From Aphanothece cf. minutissima CCALA 015 (GTDB lineage: Bacteria > Cyanobacteriota > Cyanobacteriia > PCC-6307 > Cyanobiaceae): a stretch of 64,000 nt of DNA. Numbering within the stretch: the stretch's first letter is position 1; every line of letters begins with the position of its first letter. Below, in pieces: positions 43,090 through 53,133 of the stretch. The notes under the pieces are model-generated. The model saw nothing but the letters and a program-made list of their open reading frames with translations. It was not told the DNA's origin and ran no database searches. The stretch is taken from positions 171,453-235,452 of the forward strand of contig PVWP01000007.1 in the NCBI GenBank assembly GCA_003003925.1, in the 5' to 3' direction. Made by a program: the position numbers and the translations under genes.

Positions 43090-44323
43090 GGCTCGCCGTG
43101 GCCTGCTTGAGGGTGGCGGCGATGGCGGTCACGTCCTCCCAGGGGAGGTCGAGATCCTTGCGGCCGAAGTGGCCGTAGGCGGCCACGTCCTGGTAGAAGC
43201 GTCCGCCCCGCTGCTGGGGCAGTTCCCGCAGGCCGAAGGCTTCGATGATGGCGCCGGGGCGCAGGTCGAAGTGCTCCTGCACCAGGGCGGTGAGATCGGC
43301 GTTGCTGAGGGCGCCGGTGCCGAAGCTCTCCACCAGGATGCTCACGGGCCGGGCCACGCCGATGGCGTAGCTGAGCTGCACCTCGGCCTTGTGGGCGAGG
43401 CCGGAGGCCACCAGAGCCTTGGCCACATAGCGGGCGGCGTAGGCGGCGGAACGGTCCACCTTGGTGGGGTCCTTGCCGGAGAAAGCCCCACCGCCGTGGC
43501 GGGCATAGCCGCCGTAGGTGTCGACGATGATCTTGCGGCCCGTCAGGCCGGCGTCGCCCTGGGGGCCGCCCACCACGAACTTGCCGGTGGGGTTGACGTA
43601 GAAGCGGGTGCTCTCCTTGGAGGGCTTGAGGGGCAGATCGGCCGTGGCGGGCAGCACCACATGCGTCCAGAGGTCGTCCTTGATGCGCTGCTGCACCGCT
43701 TTCTCGTCGCTGATCCCCTCCACTTCGGCGGTGTGCTGGGTGGAGATGAGGATCGTGTCGATCGCCACAGGGCGGTCGTTCTCGTACACCACGCTCACCT
43801 GGGTCTTGCCGTCGGGCAGCAGGTACCCGAGGCTGCCGTCATGGCGCACCTGGGCCAGCCGCAGGGCCAGCCGGTGGGCCAGGCTGATGGGCAGCGGCAT
43901 CAGCTCCGGGGTTTCGTCGCAGGCGTAGCCGAACATGATGCCCTGGTCGCCGGCGCCCACCTTGTCGAGGGGATCTCCGTCATGGTCGTCGGCCTCATCC
44001 ACACCCTGGGCAATGTCCGGCGACTGCTGATCAAGGGCGATCAGCACGGCGCAGCTGCGGGCGTCGAAGCCGCCGGCGCGGGCGCCGCTGTAGCCGATCT
44101 GTTCGATCACGCCCCGCACCAGGGTGTTGAAGTCGACGCGGGCGTTGGTGGTGACTTCCCCTGTGATCAGGCAGAGGCCGGTGTTCACCACGGTCTCGCA
44201 GGCCACCCGGCTGGAGGGGTCCTGGGCCAGCAGCGCGTCGAGCACGGCGTCGCTGACCTGATCACAGATCTTGTCGGGGTGGCCTTCCGTCACCGATTCC
44301 GAGGTGAAGACGAAACGGCTCAT
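43064..44323 (-). CDS. metK: S-adenosylmethionine synthetase
   Basis: 419 residues. Signatures [51 protein letters not shown] and KVDRS are intact. It makes AdoMet from Met and ATP. A longer C-terminus than the bacterial norm is seen, overlapping the FGGY kinase gene. speD earlier in the window uses AdoMet for polyamines. Confidence 0.97.
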   Translation of the reverse strand: MSRFVFTSESVTEGHPDKICDQVSDAVLDALLAQDPSSRVACETVVNTGLCLITGEVTTNARVDFNTLVRGVIEQIGYSGARAGGFDARSCAVLIALDQQSPDIAQGVDEADDHDGDPLDKVGAGDQGIMFGYACDETPELMPLPISLAHRLALRLAQVRHDGSLGYLLPDGKTQVSVVYENDRPVAIDTILISTQHTAEVEGISDEKAVQQRIKDDLWTHVVLPATADLPLKPSKESTRFYVNPTGKFVVGGPQGDAGLTGRKIIVDTYGGYARHGGGAFSGKDPTKVDRSAAYAARYVAKALVASGLAHKAEVQLSYAIGVARPVSILVESFGTGALSNADLTALVQEHFDLRPGAIIEAFGLRELPQQRGGRFYQDVAAYGHFGRKDLDLPWEDVTAIAATLKQATASRVSAVSGG

Positions 44324-44352
44324 AGGGGCAGGGGGTCAGTCGATGGCTGAGC

Positions 44353-45198
44353 TTATTCCCGTGGGGCGACCATCCCAGTGGCGCTGGAACCATTGGGGGG
44401 GATGGCGGCGTTCCCCGGCACGACGGCGAGCTCCCGCCAGTGGTCCAGCTGCAGGAAGGAGCCGTCCAGCGCCACCGGCCGACGCCATCCTGCCCGGTAG
44501 CCCAGGACCACCGGCACCCCGGCGGCCCTCGCCATGCGCAGGTCGCTGTTGGCGTCGCCGATCAGGGCGCAGCTCTCCACCGCCACGCCCAGCTCCGCGC
44601 ACAGGCCATGGACGGCGGCGGGGTCGGGTTTGCGGGGCTGATGCTCGGCGCTCCAGAGGGCCTGCACGTAGGTGGCCAGATCGTGGGCGGCCAGAAAGGC
44701 TTCGATGCCCTCCACGTGGTCGTTGCTGATGACGGCGCAGCGCACTCCTGCCAGGCGCAGGGCCTCCAGCAGTGACCGCAGGCCCGGGGTGGGGGCCGGT
44801 CGCTGCTCACTCCCCTGGCCGTGCAGGGCATCGGTGCGGGCGAACACCGCCTCTGCCGTGGCCAGGGCTTCGGGCCAGCCGAGGCCCACCTGGGCCAGGG
44901 CGGTGGCGGTGGCCACCAGGTTCTGGTCGCGGCTGGCCACCGCCATCGTGCCGGCCGGGTGGATGCTCTCGGCGGACAGGCCATAGGCGCGATGCAGCAG
45001 GGCGCCCAGGTCGCGGTGCCGCTCCGGGTCGTGCTCGGCCAGGCCGGCCAGGGCCAGACAATGAAAGACCCTGGCCTGGGCCAGGGCCACGAGCATCGGC
45101 TCGCTGTGGCTCATGGTGCCGTCCTTGTCGAACAGCACCGCCTCCAGGGGGCGGTCCCCGCAGGGCAGCGGGGTGCCCCGCAGGGAAAGGTGAACCAT
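44353..45198 (-). CDS. HAD family hydrolase
   Basis: 281 residues. Motif I is LFDKDGTMSHSE (DxDGT, near residue 23), motif II CAVISNDHVEG, motif III Lys in RKPDPAAV and motif IV LIGDANSDLRMA. A helical cap domain lies between motifs I and II. The class resembles phosphoglycolate phosphatase-like enzymes; substrate not read from sequence. ATG 45198 used. It precedes metK by 29 nt. Confidence 0.88.
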   Translation of the reverse strand: MVHLSLRGTPLPCGDRPLEAVLFDKDGTMSHSEPMLVALAQARVFHCLALAGLAEHDPERHRDLGALLHRAYGLSAESIHPAGTMAVASRDQNLVATATALAQVGLGWPEALATAEAVFARTDALHGQGSEQRPAPTPGLRSLLEALRLAGVRCAVISNDHVEGIEAFLAAHDLATYVQALWSAEHQPRKPDPAAVHGLCAELGVAVESCALIGDANSDLRMARAAGVPVVLGYRAGWRRPVALDGSFLQLDHWRELAVVPGNAAIPPNGSSATGMVAPRE

Positions 45199-45220
45199 CG
45201 TCAGCGGATCCGGCGCGACC

Positions 45221-46297
45221 TCATTCCAGGGAGACACCCATCGGCTCGTTGTCCTCGGCCTGCTCGAGCAGCATCTGCTTGTAGCGGGCGGCCATCTCTT
45301 CGGCCTTGTCGAACACCTTCTGGGGATCGCTGAGCATGTCGCCCGGTTCCGGCTCGAGGGCCTTGGTGGACAGGGAGATGCGCCCCCGCTCGGCGTCGAG
45401 GTCGATGATCATGACCTTCATCTGATCGTTGACATTGAGCACGGTGTGGGGGGTCTCGATGTGCTCGTGGCTGATCTCGGAGATGTGCAGCAGGCCGCTG
45501 ACACCCCCGATGTCGATGAAGGCGCCGTAGGGCTTGATGCCCCTGACGGTGCCCAGCACCACTTCGCCCACCTCGAGGCGATTCATCTTGCGCTCCACCA
45601 GGGCACGGCGATGGCTGAGCACCAGACGGTTGCGCTCCTCGTCCACCTCGAGGAACTTGAGGGGGAGGAAGTCGGCGACGAGTTCCTCCTTGGCCTTGCG
45701 GGTGCTGATGTGGCTGCCGGGGATGAAGCCCCGCAGGCCCTCCACCCGCACCAGGGCGCCGCCTCGGTTGGTGGCGAACACCTCGCTGTAGATCGTGGCG
45801 TCCTCCTTCTGCAGCTGGCGCACCCGCTCCCAGGCGCGCTGATACTCGATGCGACGCACCGACAGGGTGAGCTGGCCGTCCTCGTTCTCCTCGCTGAGGA
45901 TGAAGAACTCCCGCACCTCGCCGGGCTCAAGCACGTCGGAGAGGTGCTCCACCCGGTTGATCGACACCTCCTGAAGGGGCATGAAGGCGGCAGTCTTGGC
46001 GCCGATGTCGATCATCGCGCCCTTGGATTCCAGGGCGAAGACGGTGCCGTTGACGACGTCGCCGGGCTTGAAGTTGTAGTCGTACTTGCTGAGCAGGGCC
46101 GCGAACTCGTCCAGCGTGAAGCCCACACCGTCGCCGTCCCGTGCGCTGACACGGCTGCTGGAGTCGTCGGCGCTGGGCACCTCTTCCGGGATCGCCAGAT
46201 CGAGATCGGCGCTGGCCTCCACGTCGGTGGCCTCCTCGCCGCTGATCGGCGTGAGGGCCTCGAGGGTGTCGGCTTCGGAAGAAGGAGTGAGGGTCAT
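45221..46297 (-). CDS. rpsA: 30S ribosomal protein S1
   Basis: 358 residues with three S1 (OB-fold) repeats, starting near residues 78, 165 and 250 (GDVVNGTVFALESKGAMIDI; IPGSHISTRK; GEVVLGTVRGIKPYGAFIDIGGVSGLLHISEIS). The acidic Ser/Glu/Asp-rich first 70 residues are probably disordered. Three-repeat S1 is usual in cyanobacteria and chloroplasts. It binds mRNA on the ribosome. ATG 46297 used. Confidence 0.96.
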   Translation of the reverse strand: MTLTPSSEADTLEALTPISGEEATDVEASADLDLAIPEEVPSADDSSSRVSARDGDGVGFTLDEFAALLSKYDYNFKPGDVVNGTVFALESKGAMIDIGAKTAAFMPLQEVSINRVEHLSDVLEPGEVREFFILSEENEDGQLTLSVRRIEYQRAWERVRQLQKEDATIYSEVFATNRGGALVRVEGLRGFIPGSHISTRKAKEELVADFLPLKFLEVDEERNRLVLSHRRALVERKMNRLEVGEVVLGTVRGIKPYGAFIDIGGVSGLLHISEISHEHIETPHTVLNVNDQMKVMIIDLDAERGRISLSTKALEPEPGDMLSDPQKVFDKAEEMAARYKQMLLEQAEDNEPMGVSLE

Positions 46298-46424
46298 GGA
46301 GCTGGGGCGGTCTGCCGGTGGCAGTGCGAAGGAACGGGATGGCTGCCCGCCTGCAGCGCACACCCGATCAATCACTCTATCAATGGACCGGCTGGCTGAT
46401 CCGTTCCCGGCCCCGGTGCCCGGT

Positions 46425-46910
46425 TCAGCCCACCACCGCCAGCCGGTTCTTGGTCTTGGCGCGGCTGCCCAGCCCTTCGAGGGTGGCCACGAAATCGCTG
46501 ACGCTCTGGAACTGGCGGTACACGGAGGCGAAGCGCACGTAGGCCACCTCGCTCATCTCCCGCAGGCGCTGCAGCACCAGTTCACCGATCTCATTGCTGC
46601 TCACCTCCCGGCCGACCCGCTGCTGCAGGGCCAGTTCGATGTCGTCGACGACGGCCTCGAGCCGGGCGGGTTCCAGGCCCGTCTTCTCGCAGGCCCGCAG
46701 CAGACCGTGGAGCAGTTTGCTGCGGTTGAAGGTTTCCCGGCTGCCGTTGCGCTTGACCACGGTGATCGGAACGGTCTCGACCCGTTCGTAGGTGGTGAAG
46801 CGAAAATCACAATTGAGGCACTCCCTGCGCCGCCGCACGCTGCGCCCGGAATCGGCGGCCCTTGATTCCAGAACGCGGCTGTCGGTGTGTTGGCAGGAGG
46901 GACATTGCAT
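46425..46910 (-). CDS. nrdR: transcriptional regulator NrdR
   Basis: 161 residues. A zinc ribbon (Cys3/Cys6 and Cys31/Cys34) is followed by [11 protein letters not shown] and an ATP-cone domain ([15 protein letters not shown]). NrdR senses ATP/dATP and represses ribonucleotide reductase genes. Upstream the psbB-psbT transcript is ended by the terminator at 46999. Confidence 0.97.
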   Translation of the reverse strand: MQCPSCQHTDSRVLESRAADSGRSVRRRRECLNCDFRFTTYERVETVPITVVKRNGSRETFNRSKLLHGLLRACEKTGLEPARLEAVVDDIELALQQRVGREVSSNEIGELVLQRLREMSEVAYVRFASVYRQFQSVSDFVATLEGLGSRAKTKNRLAVVG

Positions 46911-46998
46911 CCCCGGGCACGCGTCCAATTGTTTGGAGTGTAAACAGCTACGGGCACAAAGAGAAGGGGGGTGCCTCCCGGTCGCGGGCTGAAGCATG

Positions 46999-47022
46999 AA
47001 AAAACCCCCGGTTTCCCGGGGG
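46999..47022 (-). terminator. intrinsic terminator of psbB-psbT
   Basis: On the minus strand CCCCCGG/CCGGGGG (47005-47011 with 47016-47022) forms a 7-bp stem, then six T residues (46999-47004). Confidence 0.9.
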
Positions 47023-47046
47023 CTCGGCATCAATCTGGACGGATGG

Positions 47047-47142
47047 TCACTTGCCGATCTTCGGGGGGTCGCGGAAGGCGATCGCGAAAAACAGCGTGGA
47101 AATGGCCAGGGCCAGGATCAGGATGTAGGCGAAGCTCTCCAT
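47047..47142 (-). CDS. psbT: photosystem II protein T
   Basis: A 31-residue subunit with a single transmembrane helix ([20 protein letters not shown]) and the tail FRDPPKIGK, a normal PsbT. It stabilises the PSII dimer near D1. It follows psbB by 24 nt in the same transcript and is followed by an intrinsic terminator. It is too short for most default gene-callers. Confidence 0.96.
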   Translation of the reverse strand: MESFAYILILALAISTLFFAIAFRDPPKIGK

Positions 47143-47166
47143 GGGAATCCTCGGGGGGACTGGCGG

Positions 47167-48726
47167 TCAGCTGAGGGTGGAACCGGCCGGGGGCACGTAG
47201 CCCTCGGGCAGGCGCCGGGTGGAACGGTCGCCCAGTTTGGCGAACAGACCGAACTCCACCTGCTCACCCAGATCGGGGTCGATCCCGGCGAAGACATCAC
47301 GGTAGAGGGTGCGGGCACCGTGCCAGATGTGGCCGAAGAAGAAGAGCAGGGCGAAGCAGGCATGGCCGAAGGTGAACCAGCCGCGGGGGGAGCTGCGGAA
47401 GGTGCCGTCGGAGTGGTAGGTCTCCCGGTCGAACTCGAAGGCCTCGCCGAGCTGGGCCTTGCGGGCCAGGCGCTTGACGTCGGCAGGGTCGGTGAAGGTC
47501 TGACCGTTGAGGGCACCGCCGTAGACGGTGGCCGTCACACCCTGCTGTTCGAAGGAGTACTTCGCCTCGGCCCGACGGAACGGGATGTCAGCGCGGACGA
47601 TGCCCTGTTCGTCCTGGAGCACCACCGGGAAGTTCTCGAAGAAGTTGGGCAGACGCCGGACCTCGAGGTCATGGCCTTCCTTGTCGGTGAAGGCGATGTG
47701 GCCGATCCAGGAGGTGGGCAGGCCATCACCGTTGATCATCGGGCCCACGCGGAACAGACCACCCTTGGCGGGGCTGTTGCCGACGTAGTCGTAGAAGGCG
47801 AGCTTCTCGGGAATGGCCGCGTAGGCCTCTTCCTTGGTGGCGCCGTTGTCGAGGGCGGTCTGGACGCGACGGTTGATCTCCGTCTTGAAGTAGCCCTGAT
47901 CCCACTGATAGCGGGTGGGGCCGAAGAGTTCCACCGGCGTGGCGGCCGAGCCATACCACATGGTTCCGGCCACGATGAAGGCCGCGAAGAACACCGCAGC
48001 GATGGCGCTGGCCAGCACCGTCTCGATGTTGCCCATGCGGAGAGCCTTGTACAGGCGCTCCGGCGGACGGGTGGTGATGTGGAAGATGCCGGCGATGATG
48101 CCGACGATGCCGGCGGCGATGTGGTGCGCCACGATCCCGCCCGGGTTGAAGGGGTTGAAGCCCTCCGGTCCCCAGGCGGGCTGCACCGGCTCGAGGTGTC
48201 CCGTCAGGCTGTAGGGATCGGAGATCCACATCCCGGGCCCGAAGACGCCGGTGAGGTGGAAGGCGCCGAAGCCGAAGCAGCCCAGGCCGGCCAGCAGCAG
48301 GTGGATGCCGAAGATCTTGGGCAGGTCGAGAGCCGGCTCCCCGGAGCGGGGGTCCTGCCAGATCTCGAGATCCCAGTAGGTCCAGTGCCAGATGGCGGCA
48401 AGGAAGAGGAGGCCGCTGAAAATGATGTGGGCGGCAGCCACGCCCTCGAAGCTCCAGAAGCCGGGGTCGACGCCGGTTTCACCGGTGACGCTCCAGCCAC
48501 CCCAGCTGCCCGTCACACCCAGGCGAGCCATGAAGGGCATGACGAACATGCCCTGGCGCCACATGGGGTTGAGGACCGGGTCGGAGGGGTCGAAGATCGC
48601 GAGCTCATAGAGCGCCATGGAGCCGGCCCAGCCGGCTACCAGGGCGGTGTGCATGAGGTGCACGGCCAGCAGTCGGCCCGGGTCGTTGATGACGACCGTG
48701 TGCACCCGGTACCAGGGCAATCCCAT
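47167..48726 (-). CDS. psbB: photosystem II CP47 chlorophyll-binding protein
   Basis: 519 residues, the core antenna CP47. Six helices with chlorophyll His residues (for example [68 protein letters not shown]). The large lumenal loop between helices 5 and 6 is intact. ATG starts [18 protein letters not shown]. Divergent from the ferredoxin gene. Confidence 0.98.
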   Translation of the reverse strand: MGLPWYRVHTVVINDPGRLLAVHLMHTALVAGWAGSMALYELAIFDPSDPVLNPMWRQGMFVMPFMARLGVTGSWGGWSVTGETGVDPGFWSFEGVAAAHIIFSGLLFLAAIWHWTYWDLEIWQDPRSGEPALDLPKIFGIHLLLAGLGCFGFGAFHLTGVFGPGMWISDPYSLTGHLEPVQPAWGPEGFNPFNPGGIVAHHIAAGIVGIIAGIFHITTRPPERLYKALRMGNIETVLASAIAAVFFAAFIVAGTMWYGSAATPVELFGPTRYQWDQGYFKTEINRRVQTALDNGATKEEAYAAIPEKLAFYDYVGNSPAKGGLFRVGPMINGDGLPTSWIGHIAFTDKEGHDLEVRRLPNFFENFPVVLQDEQGIVRADIPFRRAEAKYSFEQQGVTATVYGGALNGQTFTDPADVKRLARKAQLGEAFEFDRETYHSDGTFRSSPRGWFTFGHACFALLFFFGHIWHGARTLYRDVFAGIDPDLGEQVEFGLFAKLGDRSTRRLPEGYVPPAGSTLS

Positions 48727-48917
48727 TGGGGGGTCAGGTCTGGGTTGACAGTTGCCGAAGCCGGTCGCCGGGGCGATGGCGGCTAAGGAGACGCTCGGTG
48801 ATTACCGATCCGTGCTGGCGATGGTAAGGGTTGCGGGCAACGGCACGGGGCCCAGGTAACGGACCGCAACGGCGCGCCTCACAATGGGAGCCGTCCTGTT
48901 CCCCCGAGGCTTCCGCC

Positions 48918-49388
48918 ATGCCCGTGATCCGGTTCGTGCGCGAGCAGCGTGACGTGGAGTGCTACCCGGGGGAGAACCTCCGCGAGGTCGCCCTGCGCGA
49001 AGGCATCGAGCTGTACGGCCTCAAGGGCCGGCTGGGCAACTGCGGGGGCTGCGGCCAGTGCATCACCTGCTTCGTGGAGGTGGTGGAGGGCGGGGCGGCC
49101 AACGCCCTCACGGAACAGACGGCGGTGGAACAGCTCAAGCTGAGACGGCGCCCCCAGACCTGGCGGCTGGCCTGTCAGGCCCTGGTGCAGAAATCGGTGA
49201 TGGTGCTCACCCTGCCCCAGGTGGGACTCGCAGACCGGGAAGGCGACCTGGCAAGGGCCCTGGCCCAGCCCCTGCCGGAGGGGCCCACCGCCTGGCCCGT
49301 CCCTCCCGCCGCCGAGGAGCCGGAGGAGGAGGACGCTCCATCCGCAACGAGCGATGAAGGGGGCGTCCTTCCCGCCGATGGGCGGTGA
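48918..49388 (+). CDS. 2Fe-2S ferredoxin-like protein
   Basis: 156 residues. The first 100 residues are a [2Fe-2S] ferredoxin fold with Cys in GNCGGCGQCITCF and a distal LACQ. The C-terminal 40 or so residues are acidic and Pro/Glu-rich (EEPEEEDAPSATSDEGG), perhaps a disordered tail. It is divergent from psbB and followed by psbM 27 nt on. A role at PSII is suggested only by position. Confidence 0.9.
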   Translation: MPVIRFVREQRDVECYPGENLREVALREGIELYGLKGRLGNCGGCGQCITCFVEVVEGGAANALTEQTAVEQLKLRRRPQTWRLACQALVQKSVMVLTLPQVGLADREGDLARALAQPLPEGPTAWPVPPAAEEPEEEDAPSATSDEGGVLPADGR

Positions 49389-49415
49389 TACGTTCTCAGA
49401 ACCTCACCAGCAGTC

Positions 49416-49523
49416 ATGGAAACCAACGACCTCGGCTTCGTTGCCAGCCTCCTGTTCGTTCTGGTTCCCGCCGTCTTTCTGATCATTCTCTACATCCAGA
49501 CGAACAGCCGCCAGGGCGGCTGA
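49416..49523 (+). CDS. psbM: photosystem II protein M
   Basis: 35 residues: one helix [20 protein letters not shown] followed by [10 protein letters not shown], matching PsbM. It lies at the dimer interface of PSII. It follows the ferredoxin gene and is convergent with the universal-stress gene. Confidence 0.97.
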   Translation: METNDLGFVASLLFVLVPAVFLIILYIQTNSRQGG

Positions 49524-49530
49524 GTCGCCC

Positions 49531-50391
49531 TCAGCGCGCCCGCCCCTCCGGCTCCCGCACCAGCAGCACCGGAGCCGGGGCATGCACCCGGATGTAGTCG
49601 CTGACCGAGCTGCCCAGAAGCTTGTCGAGATCCACCAGGGCCCGGGCCACCAGCGGCCTGCGGTCCTGGGAGGCAATCACCACCAGGTCCGCCTTCGCCT
49701 CCTCGGCGGCGGCGCAGACGCCTCGGGCGATGTCGCCCGTGCGATGCAGGCCTTTCATCTCCACCCCGAAGCTGCGGGCCCGCTGGATCGCCTTCTGCAG
49801 CACGTCGTCCCCGGGGGTGCGTCCCCCGCGCGAAGGGGTGATGTCCTGGCGGGACACGTGCACGCCGGTGAGGCTGCCGCCGGGGATGCCCTGCACCAGT
49901 TCGCAGGCCAGCCGCAGGGCGTCGTCACCGACCCCGGTGCCGTCGATGGCCACCAGGACCCGGTTGATGGCCTTCACGTAGAGATCGTCCCGCACCAGCA
50001 GCATGGGCCGGGTGGAGAGCTGGAAGACGTACTGGCTGGCGCTGTTGCCCAGGATCGACTGAAGCCGGCCCAGGCCCCGCGACCCCATCACGATCAGGTC
50101 GGCCTCCAGCTCATCGGCCACGTTCAGCACGGTCAGCTTGGCGTCGCCCTCCCGCACCAGGGTGTTGACCTCGCCGGGGCTGAGACCGAGCCGCTCGATC
50201 GCCTCCTTGATCAGCACCTCGGCCTGCTGGCGGTGGGTCTCCAGATCCAGACCCCCCTGCTCGGGGATCACGTGCAGCAGGTTGATCCGGGCCTGACGGC
50301 AAGGGGGGATGTCCCGCAGGATGCGGACCATCTCCTCCACATGACCCTTGCCGGAATCGGCGATCAGCAGGTTGCGGAACACGGTCGTCAA
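49531..50391 (-). CDS. tandem universal stress protein
   Basis: 286 residues with two UspA domains. The first has the ATP loop GSRGLGRLQSILGNSAS (G-x2-G-x9-G-S/T pattern, near residue 103). The second ends IASQDRRPLVARALVDLDKLLGSSVSDYI and lacks the clean Gly pattern, so only the first may bind ATP. The product may respond to stress; the target is unknown. It is convergent with psbM and divergent from the thioesterase gene. Confidence 0.9.
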   Translation of the reverse strand: MTTVFRNLLIADSGKGHVEEMVRILRDIPPCRQARINLLHVIPEQGGLDLETHRQQAEVLIKEAIERLGLSPGEVNTLVREGDAKLTVLNVADELEADLIVMGSRGLGRLQSILGNSASQYVFQLSTRPMLLVRDDLYVKAINRVLVAIDGTGVGDDALRLACELVQGIPGGSLTGVHVSRQDITPSRGGRTPGDDVLQKAIQRARSFGVEMKGLHRTGDIARGVCAAAEEAKADLVVIASQDRRPLVARALVDLDKLLGSSVSDYIRVHAPAPVLLVREPEGRAR

Positions 50392-50438
50392 AGAGGCTCT
50401 GGATCAGCCTATGGCTGATCCTGTTTCCGCACTCCCCT

Positions 50439-50918
50439 GTGGTGAAGACCGTGATGCAGCGCTCCGAAGCGGCCTGGTGGTGTCTGAACCGGCGGGTGCT
50501 GCCGCAGCACACCGATCACGCCGGCGTGATGTGGCACGGGGCCTACCTGGCCTGGCTGGAGGAGGCGCGCGTCGAGGCGCTGGCCCGGGCCGGCCTCCAC
50601 TACAGCGACCTGTCGTCCCGGGGGCTGGAGCTGCCGGTGGTGGGGCTGCGCATCGACTACCGCCAGGCCCTGCTCCACGGTGACGCGGTCGCGATCCACA
50701 GCCGGGTGCTGCCGCGGCAGGGCGTCAAGCTTTCCTGGCAGAGCCGTTTCCTGCGCCCCGACGGGGGGGTGGCGGCCGAGGCCAGCGTCGACCTCGTGCT
50801 GGTGGATCTCTCCGCTGGGGGCTCCCGGCGGCGGCTGCAGCGGCGGCTGCCACCGGACCTGGAGCAGGCCCTGGCCATCCTGAGGAAAGGGCCGACAGGC
50901 ACCGACAGCCAGCCATAG
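50439..50918 (+). CDS. acyl-CoA/ACP thioesterase, 4HBT family
   Basis: 159 residues, a hot-dog fold protein. The catalytic region is VLPQHTDHAGVMWHGAYLAW with the active-site Asp in TDHAGV, followed by VEALARAGL. Relatives include 1,4-dihydroxy-2-naphthoyl-CoA and other thioesterases. GTG 50439 is the earliest start; ATG 50454 is equally plausible. Followed by dprA in the same direction. Confidence 0.88.
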   Translation: MVKTVMQRSEAAWWCLNRRVLPQHTDHAGVMWHGAYLAWLEEARVEALARAGLHYSDLSSRGLELPVVGLRIDYRQALLHGDAVAIHSRVLPRQGVKLSWQSRFLRPDGGVAAEASVDLVLVDLSAGGSRRRLQRRLPPDLEQALAILRKGPTGTDSQP

Positions 50919-50939
50919 TACGCTTGTACTGTTGTTCAG

Positions 50940-52157
50940 GTGCTGGCGCGGGCCATGGGAGATCTGGTGCAGGGGGTGTTCCCCCGCAGGGCCATCCCCA
51001 CCTGGGACCGGCAGCAGCGCCTGTGGTGGCTGCTCTGGAGCCGCTGCCCGGGTCTCGGTTGGCAGCGCCTGCGGGCCCTCGAGGCTGGGTGCGGTGGTCT
51101 CGCCGCCGCCTGGGGGGCCTCCGCCGCCGAGCTGGCAGCGGTGCCGGGCCTGGGGGAGGGGCTGGTGGCCGCGGTGGTGCGCTTCCGCCGCCAGTGGGGG
51201 CCCAGGCCCCTGGAGGGCTTCGCGCCCCGGTGCCGGTTCGGCCGCGGCGTGCTCGTCCCCGGCGACCGGGGCTGGCCGGCGGGCCTGCGGCGGCTGCAGC
51301 GGCCGCCCCTGCAGCTGTGCTGGCAGGGCCGGGGCAGCCTCTGGCCGCACCTGGGCCATCGCCGCGCCGTGGCCGTGGTGGGCACCCGGCGACCATCCCT
51401 GCATGGCCTCTCGATGGCCCAGGCCATCGGTGCCGCCCTGGCCGAGGCGGGCTGGCCCGTTGTGAGTGGTCTGGCGGAGGGGATTGATGGCGCTGCCCAT
51501 CAGGGGTGTCTGGAGGCCGGAGGAGCCCCGGTCGGGGTGCTGGGCACACCGCTGGGTCGCGCCTATCCCCTCCATCACGCGCTGCTGCAGAGCCAGGTGG
51601 CCCGTCAGGGCCTGGTGGTGAGCGAGCTGGCCGAGGGCACCGCCGTGCGCCCCGGCAGCTTCGCCGCCCGCAACCGCCTGCTGGTGGCCATGGCCGCTGC
51701 GGTGGTGGTGGTGGAGTGTCCGGTCGTCAGTGGGGCGCTGCATTCGGCCGAGCTGGCCTGGCAGCTGGAGCTGCCCCTCTGGGTGGTGCCGGCCGATGCC
51801 GGCCGCGCCTCCGCCCTGGGCAGCAACCGGCTGCTGGCCCGGGGGGCCACGCCCCTGCTCCTCCCCGCCGACCTGATCGGCCAGCTGGGTCCCGGTCCCC
51901 TGGCCCGGTCCGGTCCCGGGTCGGGCCCGCCGGCGGCTGCGGCGGCCGCGTCCGGCCAGCCCGCCCACACCCGGCCGGCGGACGCCGGTGCGATGGCGGC
52001 CGAAGGGCTGCTGGCGGCGGTGGGTGGCGGCGCCAGCCTCGAGCAGCTGAGCCTGGCCCTCGATCGCCCCATGGCCGAGCTGATGCCCCGGCTGCTGGAG
52101 CTGGAGCTGGCCGGGCGGCTGCGGGCCGAGGCAGGCCTCTGCTGGCGTCCCTGCTGA
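50940..52157 (+). CDS. dprA: DNA processing protein DprA
   Basis: 405 residues from GTG 50940 (ATG 50955 is an alternative). The Rossmann-like core shows AVVGTRRPSLHGL, VVSGLAEGIDGAAHQGCL, VVSELAEGT, GSFAARNRLL and VVECPVVSGAL. The C-terminal winged-helix DML1-like domain is preceded by an Ala/Gly/Pro-rich linker. DprA loads RecA on incoming single-stranded DNA in transformation. It overlaps no neighbour; prmC follows 28 nt on. Confidence 0.95.
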   Translation: MLARAMGDLVQGVFPRRAIPTWDRQQRLWWLLWSRCPGLGWQRLRALEAGCGGLAAAWGASAAELAAVPGLGEGLVAAVVRFRRQWGPRPLEGFAPRCRFGRGVLVPGDRGWPAGLRRLQRPPLQLCWQGRGSLWPHLGHRRAVAVVGTRRPSLHGLSMAQAIGAALAEAGWPVVSGLAEGIDGAAHQGCLEAGGAPVGVLGTPLGRAYPLHHALLQSQVARQGLVVSELAEGTAVRPGSFAARNRLLVAMAAAVVVVECPVVSGALHSAELAWQLELPLWVVPADAGRASALGSNRLLARGATPLLLPADLIGQLGPGPLARSGPGSGPPAAAAAASGQPAHTRPADAGAMAAEGLLAAVGGGASLEQLSLALDRPMAELMPRLLELELAGRLRAEAGLCWRPC

Positions 52158-52185
52158 GACTGACGCCCCTGATTAGGCTCCCCCC

Positions 52186-53133
52186 ATGGTTTCCCAGGCC
52201 GGCACCGTCCCGATCCCAGCCCCGATCCCCGCCTCCCCGGCGCCCGGGTCCGGGGCCCTGACGGTCACGGGATCGGAGCTGCTGGATTGGCGTCGCCGCC
52301 TGCTGGCCCAAGGCGGCGCCGCCTCCGACCTCGACTGGCTCCTGGATCTGGGCGGCGGGCTGCGCTGGAGCCAGCTGCAGTCGCTCTGGTGCCACCCGCA
52401 GGCCACCCTCCGGCTCGATCGCCCGCTGGAGGCGCTCGATGCCCTCTGGCACCGGCACCGGTGCACCCACGAGCCCCTGCAGTACCTGGTGGGCCGTTGC
52501 CCCTGGCGCGACCTGGAACTGCCGGTGGCCCCCGGCGTGCTGATCCCCCGTCAGGAAACGGAGCTGATGGTGGATCTTGCCCTGGAGCTGCGACGAGAGG
52601 CCCCCCCCATCTCCTGCTGGGCTGACCTGGGCACCGGCTCCGGCTGTCTGGCCATCGCCCTGGCCCGCAGCCTTCCCGCCAGCCGGGGTTTCGCCGTCGA
52701 GGTCAGCGCCGAGGCCCTCCCCCAGGCCAGGGCCAACCTCGGCCGCTGGGACCTCCAGGGCCAGGTTTCCCTGCTGGCGGGCGACTGGTGGCAGCCGTTG
52801 CAGCCCTGGTGGGGCGGGCTGGATCTGGTGCTGAGCAACCCCCCCTACATCCCCAGCGCCACCCTGGACGGGCTGGAGCCGGTTGTGCGGGATCACGAAC
52901 CTCACCTGGCTCTTGACGGCGGCCCCGATGGGCTTCTGGCCATCCGGTCGATCGTGGCCGGTGCCGTGCAGGCCCTGGCCCCTGGCGGCCTGCTGCTGCT
53001 GGAGCACCACCACGACCAGAGCGAGGCGGTCGGCGAGCTGCTGCGGGCCGCCGGTCTGGAGCGCCCCGGGGTCCACCCCGACCTGGAGGGCCGGGCCCGT
53101 TTCGCCAGCGCCTGGAGGCCCGTGGCCCAATGA
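52186..53133 (+). CDS. prmC: peptide chain release factor N5-glutamine methyltransferase
   Basis: 315 residues. The N-terminal helical domain precedes VLIPRQETELMVDLAL, SAM motif I DLGTGSGCLAIAL and the catalytic SNPPYIP. It methylates the Gln of the GGQ motif in release factors. The stop overlaps the next gene start as ATGA. Confidence 0.96.
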   Translation: MVSQAGTVPIPAPIPASPAPGSGALTVTGSELLDWRRRLLAQGGAASDLDWLLDLGGGLRWSQLQSLWCHPQATLRLDRPLEALDALWHRHRCTHEPLQYLVGRCPWRDLELPVAPGVLIPRQETELMVDLALELRREAPPISCWADLGTGSGCLAIALARSLPASRGFAVEVSAEALPQARANLGRWDLQGQVSLLAGDWWQPLQPWWGGLDLVLSNPPYIPSATLDGLEPVVRDHEPHLALDGGPDGLLAIRSIVAGAVQALAPGGLLLLEHHHDQSEAVGELLRAAGLERPGVHPDLEGRARFASAWRPVAQ

